Of a stretch of DNA of 64,000 nucleotides, positions 1 through 7,907 are shown piece by piece (position 1 is the stretch's first letter; every line of letters begins with the position of its first letter). The stretch is from G965216905 sp965216905. GTDB lineage: Bacteria; Actinomycetota; Acidimicrobiia; Spongiisociales; ZC4RG35. Both the position numbers and the translations under genes were made by a program. The notes beneath the pieces were generated by a model that did no database searches, was not told the origin of the DNA, and saw only the letters and a program-made list of their open reading frames with translations. The DNA lies in contig OZ244213.1 in the NCBI GenBank assembly GCA_965216905.1, positions 1,736,001-1,800,000 of the forward strand, given 5' to 3'.

Positions 1-1131
1 GAACACCGCGCCGTTGTCCGCCAGTCCGACGGTGCCGCCGGGTCCGCGAACCAGACGACCGGTGTCCGGATCGGGCACCACCCGGCTCCGGCCGGTGTCG
101 GCCACGTAGACGACGCTCGGATCGTTGGGGTCGTACGCCAGGTCTTCGAGTCGGATGAACTGGAACACATTGTTCTCGTTCGACCAGTCTTCCAGCGCCT
201 GCTGCGGTGCCACGTCGGTCTGGCCGAGCGCGATCTGCTTCGGCACCCGGATGAACTCCCCCTGGAACTCATCGCCGGGCCGGATGTCGAGGTAGTCGTT
301 GGCGCCGTTGAAGGCATCGGCCGCGTCGACCTTGCCGTCTTGGGTGGCGGTCACCCGGAAGGCCCACAGGCTGCCGTTGTCGTCGAACACGCCCTTCTGG
401 TTGTTGGCGGTGTACAGGTACAGCTGCGACGACGGACCGCTGAAGGTGTCGTCGGTGGTCAGCGCCGCCAAGCGGCTGAAGCCGGGCAACCAGACGGTGT
501 TCTCGTGGTTGAGCCGGCCCATGCCGAGGATCGGCTCGGACTCGCCGGTGGCGGTGTTCAGTGCCACCGCATATCCACCTTGACGCTGGCCGTCCAACGC
601 CGGATCGGCTCCGAACTCGGCACCCGGAGCGACGTCGACGATGTCGGAGGTCTCCTCACCGGTGAAGAACACGTAGTCGTCGAATCCCTCGGCCGGACCC
701 GCCATGAAGGCAGAGCAGAACCGCAGGTATCCCAGGTCGGGCGAGAGCGCCACGGACGCATCGAGCACCGAACCCTCCATCGCTCCCACCGTCGTGCTGA
801 GTGTCAGCTTCGACACCGAGGAGTTCTGGAAGTCGGCCTCGCCGAAGAACGGAACCGTCGTCTCCTCGTGAGCCACGTACACGTCGACCGCATCGGGCGT
901 GTCGCTCGGAGCGAGGCCGATGCCGTCGGGGATTCCCTGGAACTGGAAGTCGCCGAGGATGTCGCCACTGTTGATGATCGCCTTCACGGTGGTGCCGGCT
1001 GGTGCCGACGCATCGATGGCGACGAGAGGGGCATCGTCGGTGAGATAGCCGGCGCCATACCCCGGGAGGGGGATGACGAGCATGAGCATGGAGGCGGCCA
1101 GGAAACCGGGCCACCATCGGGTACGAGACAT
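1..1131 (-). CDS. Secreted PhoX/DUF839-like protein, C-terminus cut by window edge
   Basis: An open frame runs without a stop from ATG at 1131 to the first base of the window, giving 377 residues of a longer protein. The N-terminus (MSRTRWWPGFLAASMLMLVI) has two Arg and a hydrophobic stretch, so it looks like a signal peptide. The body is Asp/Gly-rich with beta-propeller-like spacing and contains GMGRLNHENTVW near residue 205 and VVYVADTGRSR near residue 345. This resembles DUF839/PhoX proteins, which are calcium-dependent extracytoplasmic phosphatases. The metal-binding and catalytic residues of that family could not be confirmed because the C-terminal part lies outside the window. It is divergent from selD. 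A phytase-like or esterase-like propeller is an alternative. Confidence 0.65.
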   Translation of the reverse strand, partial: MSRTRWWPGFLAASMLMLVIPLPGYGAGYLTDDAPLVAIDASAPAGTTVKAIINSGDILGDFQFQGIPDGIGLAPSDTPDAVDVYVAHEETTVPFFGEADFQNSSVSKLTLSTTVGAMEGSVLDASVALSPDLGYLRFCSAFMAGPAEGFDDYVFFTGEETSDIVDVAPGAEFGADPALDGQRQGGYAVALNTATGESEPILGMGRLNHENTVWLPGFSRLAALTTDDTFSGPSSQLYLYTANNQKGVFDDNGSLWAFRVTATQDGKVDAADAFNGANDYLDIRPGDEFQGEFIRVPKQIALGQTDVAPQQALEDWSNENNVFQFIRLEDLAYDPNDPSVVYVADTGRSRVVPDPDTGRLVRGPGGTVGLADNGAVF

Positions 1132-1253
1132 AGAACCACTCCCTGTCGTCGGACTGAGGCGGCGGGAGTCCCACACCAGCCGCCCGTTCGAGTCCGAGTG
1201 TACGGCGATCATCTCCGGCGTGCACCGTCCGAGGCCGGGTACCGTTTCACGAC

Positions 1254-2267
1254 ATGTCAGAAACCCGCCTGACCGGCTTCAGCCACGGCGCCGGTTGAGG
1301 CTGCAAGCTCGGCCCTGCCGAGCTGGCGCAGGTCCTGCAGCCGCTCCAATCCCACCCGGCAGTCCAGCACCCCGACCTGATGGTCGGGGTGGATGCCGCC
1401 GACGACGCAGGCGTCATCCGCCTGGCGGACGACCGCGCCCTCGTCCAGAGCGTCGACTTCTTCACGCCCGTCGTCGACGACCCCTTCGACTGGGGACGGA
1501 TCGCCGCCGCCAACGCGCTCTCCGACCTCTACGCCATGGGGGCGAAGCCGTTGACTGCGTTGCAACTGGTCGGCTGGCCTCGCGACCGGCTCGGGTATGC
1601 GCTCCTGGCCCGGGTGTTGGAGGGCGGGGCTTCGGTGATGGCCGCGGCCCGATGTGTGATCGTCGGTGGACATTCCATCGATGATCCCGAGCCGAAGTTC
1701 GGGTTCGCGGTGACCGGCACGGTGGACCCCGCCGGGGTGATCACCACCTCCGGTGCCCTGGCCGGCGATGCGCTCGTGATCACCAAGCCGATCGGGACGG
1801 GGATCATCGCCACCGCCATCAAACGGGGCGCATGCCCGGAGACCGTGCGCGATGCGGCCGTGGCCACGATGGCGGCGTTGAACGACACCGCCGGCGCGGC
1901 GCTCACCGTCGCCGGGGCCCACGCCGCCACGGATGTGACGGGTTTCGGGTTGGCCGGCCATCTGGCGGAGATGTTGGATGGGTCGTCGGTGTCGGTCGAG
2001 GTCGACGTCGAACGGGTTCCCGTCGTTCCGGGCACTCGCGACCTGCTGGCGGCCGGGATGTTCCCGGGCGGTTCGGAGCGCAATCTCGAGTCGGTCCGCC
2101 ACCGGTTCACCGGCGCCGTCGACGAGCCGACCATTCGGCTGCTCGCCGACGCCCAGACCAGTGGCGGACTGCTGATCGCGCTGCCCGTCGACGGCGTCCC
2201 CGCCATTCCGGGTGCCATCCCCATCGGCCGGTTCGTGGAGGGCACCGGCCTGATCCACCTCCGCTGA
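1254..2267 (+). CDS. selD: Selenide, water dikinase (SelD), a selenoprotein with in-frame UGA
   Basis: SelD makes selenophosphate from selenide and ATP, the selenium donor for selenocysteine-tRNA and selenouridine. From ATG 1254 the frame reads HGAG, TGA (1296-1298, residue 15), then GCK. This is exactly the SelD active-site motif HGAG(C/U)GCK, so the TGA should be selenocysteine. Without recoding, a gene caller would start at ATG 1380 and lose the catalytic Sec/Cys and Lys18. Downstream are GVDAADDAGV (about residue 44), GGHSIDDPEPKFG (about 142) and ATDVTGFGLAGH (about 224), all typical of the family. The full length of 337 residues is normal. A TACCGT -10-like box (1240-1245) ends 8 nt before the ATG and no Shine-Dalgarno is seen, so the mRNA may be leaderless. 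selA, selB and selC are not in the window. Confidence 0.95.
1306..1324 (+). promoter_or_regulatory. Candidate bacterial SECIS hairpin in selD
   Basis: Seven nt after the UGA lies a perfect 8-bp stem, AGCTCGGC (1306-1313) and GCCGAGCT (1317-1324), around a 3-nt loop. A further 4-bp stem, CTGC (1301-1304) with GCAG (1328-1331), can extend it across a small internal loop. Opening the top two pairs gives a 7-nt apical loop starting with G, about 14-16 nt from the UGA, close to the usual bacterial SECIS spacing. Its role is inferred from position. Confidence 0.6.
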
Positions 2268-2278
2268 CCGCCCCGGTC

Positions 2279-2510
2279 GGATCCTGCACAGTGTGCAGGA
2301 TCCAACGGTTCTCGCACCATTCCGCACACTGTGCAGGATCGCACCCGACGTGCACACTGTGCACGATCGACCGTGCGGCGTCGCGTCGTGCACAGTGTGC
2401 AGGACTGCGGGGACTGGTTCCTGCACGGTGTGCAGGAACCAGTTGTGGTCGACGGGGTTGGCACAGTGTGCAGGATCGACACCGACTCGTGTCGGATTGC
2501 ACAATGTGTG
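2279..2510. repeat. Cluster of seven short palindromes, core TGCACA(n)TGTGCA
   Basis: The 266 bp between selD and the ferredoxin gene is filled with related inverted repeats. They are: 2279-2303 (12-bp perfect arms around one G), 2324-2334, 2349-2365 (8-bp perfect arms around C), 2388-2401, 2413-2443 (14-bp perfect arms, 3-nt loop), 2461-2471 and about 2497-2510. All share GCACA-n-TGTGC, often followed by GGATC or GGAAC. Spacing is irregular (about 25-50 bp). The first could serve as a terminator for selD. An intergenic REP-like element family or a cooperative operator array are both possible. Confidence 0.85.
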
Positions 2511-2533
2511 GAACGGGCTGGGAGAATCGGTTG

Positions 2534-2956
2534 ATGGATCCCCAGCAACGGCTCGCGGTGATCGCCGGTGCGTTGTCGATCCCGGTGGCGGATCGGCACA
2601 TCTTTCTGTGCGCCGACCAGACCACACCGAAGTGTGCCCCGGTCGCCGAAACCCACGCGGTGTGGACCTATCTGAAGCGACGGCTGAAGGAGCTCGAGCT
2701 CACCTCGGCCCCACCGAGGTGGCAGTCAGGGCCGGCGGCTGAGGCCGTACCAGACGATCCCGGAACCGGGACGGTGCTCCGCACCAAGGCGGACTGCCTT
2801 CGCATCTGCGAGATGGGCCCGATTGCCGTCGTCTATCCCGAGGGCATCTGGTACCGGTCGGTGACCGTCGACGTGATGGAACGGATCATCACCGAGCACC
2901 TGATCGGCGGGGAACCGGTCGAAGCGTTCGTCTTCGCACGAAAGGGTGAGACATGA
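2534..2956 (+). CDS. Thioredoxin-like [2Fe-2S] ferredoxin domain protein
   Basis: This 140-residue protein has four cysteines, C26, C34, C88 and C92 (CX7C ... CX3C). They sit in HIFLCAD and ADCLRICEMGPIAVVYPEG, the signature of the thioredoxin-fold [2Fe-2S] ferredoxin family (also found in NuoE and Shethna-type ferredoxins). The C-terminal GIWYRSVTVDVMERIITEHL is the conserved final beta-alpha unit. It is likely a small electron carrier; no partner is identified. ATG 2534 follows the palindrome cluster and a purine-rich GGGAGAAT. The stop overlaps the next gene's ATG by 4 nt, so the two are probably co-translated. Confidence 0.85.
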   Translation: MDPQQRLAVIAGALSIPVADRHIFLCADQTTPKCAPVAETHAVWTYLKRRLKELELTSAPPRWQSGPAAEAVPDDPGTGTVLRTKADCLRICEMGPIAVVYPEGIWYRSVTVDVMERIITEHLIGGEPVEAFVFARKGET

Positions 2957-3870
2957 AACGGTTGTTGGTTCTGTGGCTTCTGATCAGAGCCTTCGGGTCG
3001 GTGTGGATTCCGCGCTGGAGCGTTCCCCAGACCCACCCATGGCGAGTGCCGGGTCGGCTGGTGTTCGTGGGCGACCAGGAGTTCCTGGTGCGCCAGATCG
3101 GGAAGCAGGACGCCCCCGACATCACGCTGATCCACGGTTTGGGCGGTGCATCGCTCGCCGAGTGGTACGAGATCGGACCCCGGCTGGCCGAGTCCTATCG
3201 GATCAACCTCGTCGACCATCGTGGCCATGGGCATTCGCCCCGAGTGGTCGACAGCTACGAGATCGCCGATCTGGCGGATGACGTGGCGGCGGTGCTTCAT
3301 CAGGTCGGTGTGCATCGCACCTCGGTCGTGGGCTACTCGATGGGCGGCACGATCGCCCAAGAGCTGGCACACCGCCATCCGAACCTGGTCGATCGGCTCG
3401 TGCTGATCGGCACGTTCGTGACTCATCGGCCCGCACGCCGGTGGCTTCGCTGGGCGGGCTCGCTGCTGCTGAGGGGCTGGGAACGGCTGACCGGAATCGG
3501 GACACCCGAATTTCGCGCCGGGTACCTCCTGGCGACGCGAGCAGTCGACGAGGCGCACGCCCGATGGCTGTGGGACGAAACCCACACTCGAGACATCGAG
3601 GCCGGGGCTCGGGCCACGCTGGCGCTCCTGCGGTTCGACTCCTCTTCGTGGGTCGGATCGGTCCGGAACCGGAGCCTGGTGGTGATCCCGCTGCGCGATC
3701 AGCTCGTCCCACCGGCCTGGCAGTACGAGTTGGCGGCCGCGCTTCCCAACGCCGAGGTGCTCGAAGTCGTCGGTGCGAGACACGAAGCTCCCCTCAGCCA
3801 TCCCGAACCCATCACCGACGGGATCATCGATTTTCTGTCGGCGAGCGAGGAGCCGGCGCTCAGTCGCTGA
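2953..3870 (+). CDS. Alpha/beta hydrolase
   Basis: A 305-residue alpha/beta-hydrolase fold protein. The oxyanion-hole motif HGLGG is near residue 58. The nucleophile elbow is GYSMGG with Ser129. Asp249 in LRDQLVPP and His277 in GARHEAPLSHPE complete a plausible catalytic triad. The N-terminus (MKRLLVLWLLIRAFGSVW) is hydrophobic and could be a membrane anchor or uncleaved signal. Substrate is unknown; the family includes esterases, lipases and haloperoxidase-like enzymes. It overlaps the ferredoxin gene by ATGA and runs convergently into the DUF302 gene, sharing 11 bp. Confidence 0.85.
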   Translation: MKRLLVLWLLIRAFGSVWIPRWSVPQTHPWRVPGRLVFVGDQEFLVRQIGKQDAPDITLIHGLGGASLAEWYEIGPRLAESYRINLVDHRGHGHSPRVVDSYEIADLADDVAAVLHQVGVHRTSVVGYSMGGTIAQELAHRHPNLVDRLVLIGTFVTHRPARRWLRWAGSLLLRGWERLTGIGTPEFRAGYLLATRAVDEAHARWLWDETHTRDIEAGARATLALLRFDSSSWVGSVRNRSLVVIPLRDQLVPPAWQYELAAALPNAEVLEVVGARHEAPLSHPEPITDGIIDFLSASEEPALSR

Positions 3871-4249
3871 GCGAGCCGAGGGCGGCGCGCAGCAGTGCTT
3901 CGGCCTCGGCGGCTACGGCTTCGATGGCGGGATCGTCGATCAACCGCGACATGACCGCCGGATCCATCGCCTGCACATCGACCCCTTGGTCTCCCGCCCG
4001 AACGACCACGTTGCATGGCAGCAGCGCACCGATGCGCCGGTCGCTGTCGAGGGCACGGGCGGCCAGGTGGGGGTTGCACGCCCCGATGATCACGTACGGC
4101 TCAATCTCCTTGCCGATCTTCTCCTGCAACGTGGCTCGGACATCGATCTCCGTCAGCGTGCCGAATCCCTGATGCGAGAGGGCTTCCTTGACCCGGGGGA
4201 GGGCTTCGTCGAGCGAGCCTTCGAGGTGGATGGTGGGTTCGAGAATCAT
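3860..4249 (-). CDS. DUF302 family protein
   Basis: A 129-residue soluble protein of the DUF302 family. The ALPRVKEALSHQGFGTLTEIDV start, the YVIIGACNPHLAARAL segment and LLPCNVVVR are the conserved family blocks. Function is not established; members are often near redox or sulfur genes. A GGAGG precedes ATG 4249, and a TAGCGT -10-like box lies on the minus strand at 4306-4301. It therefore probably has its own promoter, separate from the selenoprotein gene upstream. Confidence 0.8.
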   Translation of the reverse strand: MILEPTIHLEGSLDEALPRVKEALSHQGFGTLTEIDVRATLQEKIGKEIEPYVIIGACNPHLAARALDSDRRIGALLPCNVVVRAGDQGVDVQAMDPAVMSRLIDDPAIEAVAAEAEALLRAALGSLSD

Positions 4250-4323
4250 GTCATCTTCCTCCGGCCGGCGGCGTGGCTTCGCCGGCGTCGCGGTCGACCC
4301 ACGCTACCGCCCGCCAGGATCGA

Positions 4324-4854
4324 TCACAGCACGGCGAGCATTTCGTCGAGGTCGGCGTGGTCACCCGCGTACTCCTCGAGGTCGATGTAGCGCAGTTCGT
4401 CACCGGGAGCGATGATCAGCGTTCCGCCAAGCTGGAAAGGCCGAGGGCCGGTCTGGTGCTGACGGTGTCCCTTGGTGAAGGCTCCCACCGCCGATTTCCA
4501 GGCCGCGAAGTTGGCGACCGTCGATGCCGAGAACGTTCCGGCGCCGATCACCCGGGCGGCAGCGCCGTCGTGGTCGAGCAGAACGCGGAATGGCACCTGC
4601 TCGTCTTCGATGAATGCCCGGGCCATGCGGCGCCCACCGGTGCCGATGGCGGTGACGTCGGCACCCTTCTTGGTGAACTCGTCATACTGGCGACGCACCT
4701 GCGTCACTCGCTCACGGCAGGTCAGTCAACCAAAGTGGCGGAGCAACAGGAGCACGGCCGGGTGATCCGACCACAAGTCGCCGAGTCGCACTTGCCGGTC
4801 ATCGATGTCGGCGAGCGTGATCCAACCCAGTCGGGCCACGTCGAGCTGCTCCAT
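4324..4854 (-). CDS. Peroxiredoxin-like (AhpC/TSA-type) selenoprotein with UxxC motif
   Basis: From ATG 4854 the minus strand encodes 42 residues ending LLLLRHFG, then TGA (4728-4726), then LTCRERVTQVRRQYDEF. Peroxiredoxin-like AhpC/TSA proteins (PF13911 type) carry RHFGCxxCRE here, so the TGA stands exactly where the first redox Cys belongs: Sec43-L-T-Cys46. The rest (VTAIGTGG, FRVLLDHDGAAARVIGAG, GGTLIIAPGDELRYI) is the normal thioredoxin-fold body. Total length is 176 residues. A standard caller would report only a 127-residue fragment from GTG 4707. It lies 15 nt after xseB at the end of the fumC-xseA-xseB operon. It is likely a thiol/selenol peroxidase or oxidoreductase and depends on selD. 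Confidence 0.85.
4697..4722 (-). promoter_or_regulatory. Candidate bacterial SECIS hairpin in the peroxiredoxin-like gene
   Basis: On the minus strand, 4 nt after the UGA, ACCTGC pairs perfectly with GCAGGT. Beyond one bulged C, two more pairs (GT/AC) close a 9-nt loop that begins with G. The loop starts 13 nt after the UGA, slightly nearer than the usual 16-37 nt, so the true fold may differ. Role is inferred from position. Confidence 0.45.
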
Positions 4855-4869
4855 GCGGCGAACTGTAGG

Positions 4870-5088
4870 TCACTCGAACGTGTCGAGCACCTCTTCGAGT
4901 CGTTCCCCGACCGACGTGAGCCGATCCCGGCAGAACGCCAGCAACTGGGCCGCTCGCTGGACGTCATCGAGCAACCGGTCCACATCGACGTCGTCTGCGC
5001 GGAGCCGAGCATGAATGGCGCGCAATTCGTCCAGTGCAGCCCGATAGGTCTGCTGCACGTCGTTTGTCTGGGTCTCCTCAGAGGTCAT
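4870..5088 (-). CDS. xseB: Exodeoxyribonuclease VII small subunit
   Basis: A 72-residue subunit that caps the helical arms of XseA in the ssDNA exonuclease used in repair. The protein is almost wholly helical: TYRAALDELRAIHARLRADDVDVDRLLDDVQRAA, then a short turn and LLAFCRDRLTSVGERLEEVL. This is the standard XseB helical hairpin. ATG 5088 (MTSEETQTN) is chosen over longer in-frame starts because it overlaps the end of xseA by 11 nt and gives the family's usual length. Confidence 0.93.
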   Translation of the reverse strand: MTSEETQTNDVQQTYRAALDELRAIHARLRADDVDVDRLLDDVQRAAQLLAFCRDRLTSVGERLEEVLDTFE

Positions 5089-6286
5089 GGCCGTCCTGCT
5101 GTCTGTCGTTCGAGGTCGATACCTCGACGGTGAACGTACCGTCCGCCAGGCGGACGCGGAGTGTTTGGCCGCCACGGACCACTCGCGCCGATCTGATCAC
5201 CCGGCCCGCCTCGTCGGTGACCACCGCAAACCCTCGCTGCAACGTTGCGTCCACGCCGATGGCATCGAGGAGGTTGGAGATCCCCTCGAGCGTGGCATGT
5301 TGATCGTGAATCGATCGGCGTGCCGAGTCGGCGATCGCAGCCTGCAGGTGGGACAGACGCTGTTCGTGTCCGGCGAGCGCTCCGCGAGCGATGCCGGTCA
5401 CCGAGGCGGCGGTGTCCAGTCGCTGCCTGGCCCGATCGAGGGCGGCATGTGCCTGGTCGGTGATGTGGGTGCGCGCCCGGGCGACGCGATCGGAGAACTC
5501 TCCGACCGCCGCGGTGAGCCATTCCGCAGCAGCCGTCGGCGTCTTGACCGAGATGGAGGCTGCCTCGTCGGCCACGGTTCGGTCGATGTCGTGGCCGATA
5601 CCGGTGATCACCGGCACCGGGGCGTCGGCGATGGCGCGCGCCACCCGCTCCCGATCGAACGCCGCCAGGTCCAGCTTGGAGCCGCCACCCCGGGTCAACA
5701 CGATCACATCCACCGGCTGGGTGGACAGCAGGGCGAGCCCGGCGACGATGGTCGACTCGGCGTGGTCCCCCTGGGTGGAGGCATGGACCGTGGTGACCCG
5801 GAACCGGTGGTTCGAGGCTCGGAGGTGGTTGCAGAAGTCGGCATGCGCGGCCGACCCCCGACTGGTCACCAACCCCACCCGGAGGGGAACGAGCGGGATC
5901 GGCCGACCGGCATTCCGGCCGAGGGTGCCGTCGGCAGAGAGGCGGCGGAGCACCTCGGCTCGGTCGGTCGCCATGCGACCGGCGGTGAAGGCGGGGTCGA
6001 CGTCCAAGAGCGAGAGCCGGATCCCGGACCGGTCGCCGTCGACCTCGACGATCCCGGAGATCCGCACCTGGATGCCGTCCCGCAGCCGTCCTACCGACGC
6101 CTCCTCCAGTCGACGGTCCATCTGCATCGCGATGCGGCCCCGTGCTCCAACGGTCAGTGAGTGCCGGTTCGAATCGGAGTCGACCAGGCGGAAGTAGATC
6201 GCCCCCCGGCTGGTGCGACGCAGCCCGGAGATCTCGCCATGTACCCACACCGGTCCCGGATAGGTGCTGGCGACCGCCTGACGCAC
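5078..6286 (-). CDS. xseA: Exodeoxyribonuclease VII large subunit
   Basis: The catalytic subunit of exonuclease VII, which degrades single-stranded DNA from both ends. The N-terminal OB fold (PGPVWVHGEISGL, IYFRLVD), the catalytic core (GLVTSRGSAAHADF, LTRGGGSKLDLAAFDRE, PVITGIGHDIDRTVADEAA, KTPTAAAEWL) and the C-terminal coiled-coil region with GFAVVTDEAG are all present. The earliest conventional start is GTG 6286. Homologous sequence continues upstream in frame (TLTVTALLEAV, like LTVSELN in the family) to a CTG at 6334 that overlaps the fumC stop as CTGA. The real N-terminus is therefore probably about 16 residues longer and uses a rare start codon. Confidence 0.93.
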   Translation of the reverse strand: MRQAVASTYPGPVWVHGEISGLRRTSRGAIYFRLVDSDSNRHSLTVGARGRIAMQMDRRLEEASVGRLRDGIQVRISGIVEVDGDRSGIRLSLLDVDPAFTAGRMATDRAEVLRRLSADGTLGRNAGRPIPLVPLRVGLVTSRGSAAHADFCNHLRASNHRFRVTTVHASTQGDHAESTIVAGLALLSTQPVDVIVLTRGGGSKLDLAAFDRERVARAIADAPVPVITGIGHDIDRTVADEAASISVKTPTAAAEWLTAAVGEFSDRVARARTHITDQAHAALDRARQRLDTAASVTGIARGALAGHEQRLSHLQAAIADSARRSIHDQHATLEGISNLLDAIGVDATLQRGFAVVTDEAGRVIRSARVVRGGQTLRVRLADGTFTVEVSTSNDRQQDGHDL

Positions 6287-6330
6287 GGCCTCGAGAAGCG
6301 CCGTGACCGTGAGCGTGTCGGTTGGCTCGC

Positions 6331-7764
6331 TCAGAGGACCCCGCCCTCCGTCATCTTCTTGATGTCGAGCACCGCATCGAGTTCCTCGGCCGGCATCAAT
6401 CCCTGCTCCAACACCAGTTCACGGACGGAGCGTCCGGTCGCAACGGATTCCTTGGCGATCTTCGCTCCCGCGTCGTAGCCGATGTGCGGGTTGAGGGCGG
6501 TAACGATGATGGCGTTGCGCTCCACGAGGGCCCTGGTCCGCTCGACGTTGGCCTCGATCCCCTCGACGCATCGCTCCCGGAACGTGTTCGAGGCGTTGGC
6601 GAGCAGCTCGGTCGATTCGAGGACGGCATGCGCCATCACCGGCATCATCACGTTCAAGTCGAAGTTCCCATTGGCACCCGACCAGGTGATCGTGGTGTCG
6701 TTTCCCACCACCTGGGCGGCGACCATCATGGCCATCTCCGACATCACCGGGTTGACCTTGCCGGGCATGATCGAACTCCCCGGCTGCAGGTCCGGGATGC
6801 GGATCTCGGCGAGTCCCGAGGTGGGGCCCGAGCCGAGGAACCGGAGATCGTTGGCGATCTTGAAGAGAGAGACGGCAACGGTCTTCAATGCCCCCGAAGC
6901 CATCACCACGGCATCCTTGCCGGCTTGAGCCTCGAAGTGATCGTCGGCCTCCCGAAACGGGTAGCCGGTCCGCTCCGCCATCAGGCCGATCGTCTGGGAG
7001 GCGAATCCGTGGGGCGCGTTGATGCCGGTCCCGGTGGCGGTTCCGCCGAGCGCCAGCTCCTCCAGCCCGGGGAGGACGGCTTCGACCCGCTCGCGGCCCT
7101 TGGAGATCTGGCTGGCATACCCGGCAAACTCCTGGCCGAGGGTCACCGGCGTGGCGTCCATCAGGTGGGTTCGGCCGGACTTGACGACATCCGAGAACTC
7201 GTCTGCCTTGGCGGCGAGTGCCGCGGACAGCGCCTCCAGTGCGGGGGCGAGGTCCTCCCGGATGGCGGCGACCGCCGCAACGTGGATGGCGGTCGGGATG
7301 ACGTCGTTGGAAGACTGGGCGAAGTTCACATGGTCATTGGGATGGACCCGCTTCGAGCCGAGTTCACCGCCGAGGGCCACCGAGGCGCGGTTGGCGATGA
7401 CCTCGTTGGCGTTGGTGTTCGTGGAAGTGCCGGAACCCGTCTGAAAGATGTCCAAGACGAAGTGCCCGTCGAGGTCCCCCTTCATCACTTCGTCCGCCGC
7501 GGCCCGGATCGCGTCTGCCGTCTCGCGATCCAGGTTCCCCATGGCCGCCGACGTCGTGGCCGCCGAGCCTTTGATGAGCCCCAACGCCCAGATGAATCGT
7601 CGAGAGAACCCGATCCCCGAGATCGGGAAGTTGTCCTTGGCTCGCTGTGTCGATGCCCCGTAGAGGGCGTCGGCGGGTACCCGAACCTCGCCCATCGAGT
7701 CACGTTCGATGCGCTCGCTCACGTTCTGCTCCAATTCCTCGTGCACGTCGACCTCGTCGGCCAA
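6331..7764 (-). CDS. fumC: Class II fumarate hydratase
   Basis: Interconverts fumarate and L-malate in the TCA cycle as a cytosolic homotetramer. The class II signature GSSIMPGKVNPV is near residue 327. The substrate-binding segments TGSGTSTNTNANEV, HPNDHVNFAQSSND and SGRTHLMDATPVTLGQE are intact. The length of 477 residues is normal. The longest frame begins with TTG at 7764; GTG at 7746 or 7722 is also possible, the last lying just before the conserved RIERDSMGEV. It heads a minus-strand operon with xseA, xseB and the selenoprotein. Confidence 0.96.
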   Translation of the reverse strand: MADEVDVHEELEQNVSERIERDSMGEVRVPADALYGASTQRAKDNFPISGIGFSRRFIWALGLIKGSAATTSAAMGNLDRETADAIRAAADEVMKGDLDGHFVLDIFQTGSGTSTNTNANEVIANRASVALGGELGSKRVHPNDHVNFAQSSNDVIPTAIHVAAVAAIREDLAPALEALSAALAAKADEFSDVVKSGRTHLMDATPVTLGQEFAGYASQISKGRERVEAVLPGLEELALGGTATGTGINAPHGFASQTIGLMAERTGYPFREADDHFEAQAGKDAVVMASGALKTVAVSLFKIANDLRFLGSGPTSGLAEIRIPDLQPGSSIMPGKVNPVMSEMAMMVAAQVVGNDTTITWSGANGNFDLNVMMPVMAHAVLESTELLANASNTFRERCVEGIEANVERTRALVERNAIIVTALNPHIGYDAGAKIAKESVATGRSVRELVLEQGLMPAEELDAVLDIKKMTEGGVL

Positions 7765-7907
7765 TGGTACGGGTCAAATCCACCGGCCCAACCGGCCGGC
7801 TCCCACCGCACGACGGGCGCGGCGCCGCCTGGTCCGCCACGGTGGTAGTGGCCGCCGAGTGGGATACGCTGAAGGAGTCCGGGCAGGGCGGTCAGGGAGG
7901 CACACCG

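Noticed and set aside
2279..2510. CRISPR array
   Set aside because: Unit length and spacing vary, arms differ between units, and there are no cas genes.
2293..2742. Cys-rich reading frames through the palindrome cluster
   Set aside because: They merely translate the repeated GTGCA units (SCTVCR-type periodicity), run out of frame through the ferredoxin gene and have no family resemblance.
6287..6400. A third in-frame UGA selenoprotein upstream of xseA
   Set aside because: The xseA frame upstream of GTG 6286 contains no TGA; the missing N-terminus is explained by a non-standard start instead.
5087..7848. Long plus-strand frames over xseA and fumC
   Set aside because: Antisense shadows of confidently identified genes, with no domain resemblance.
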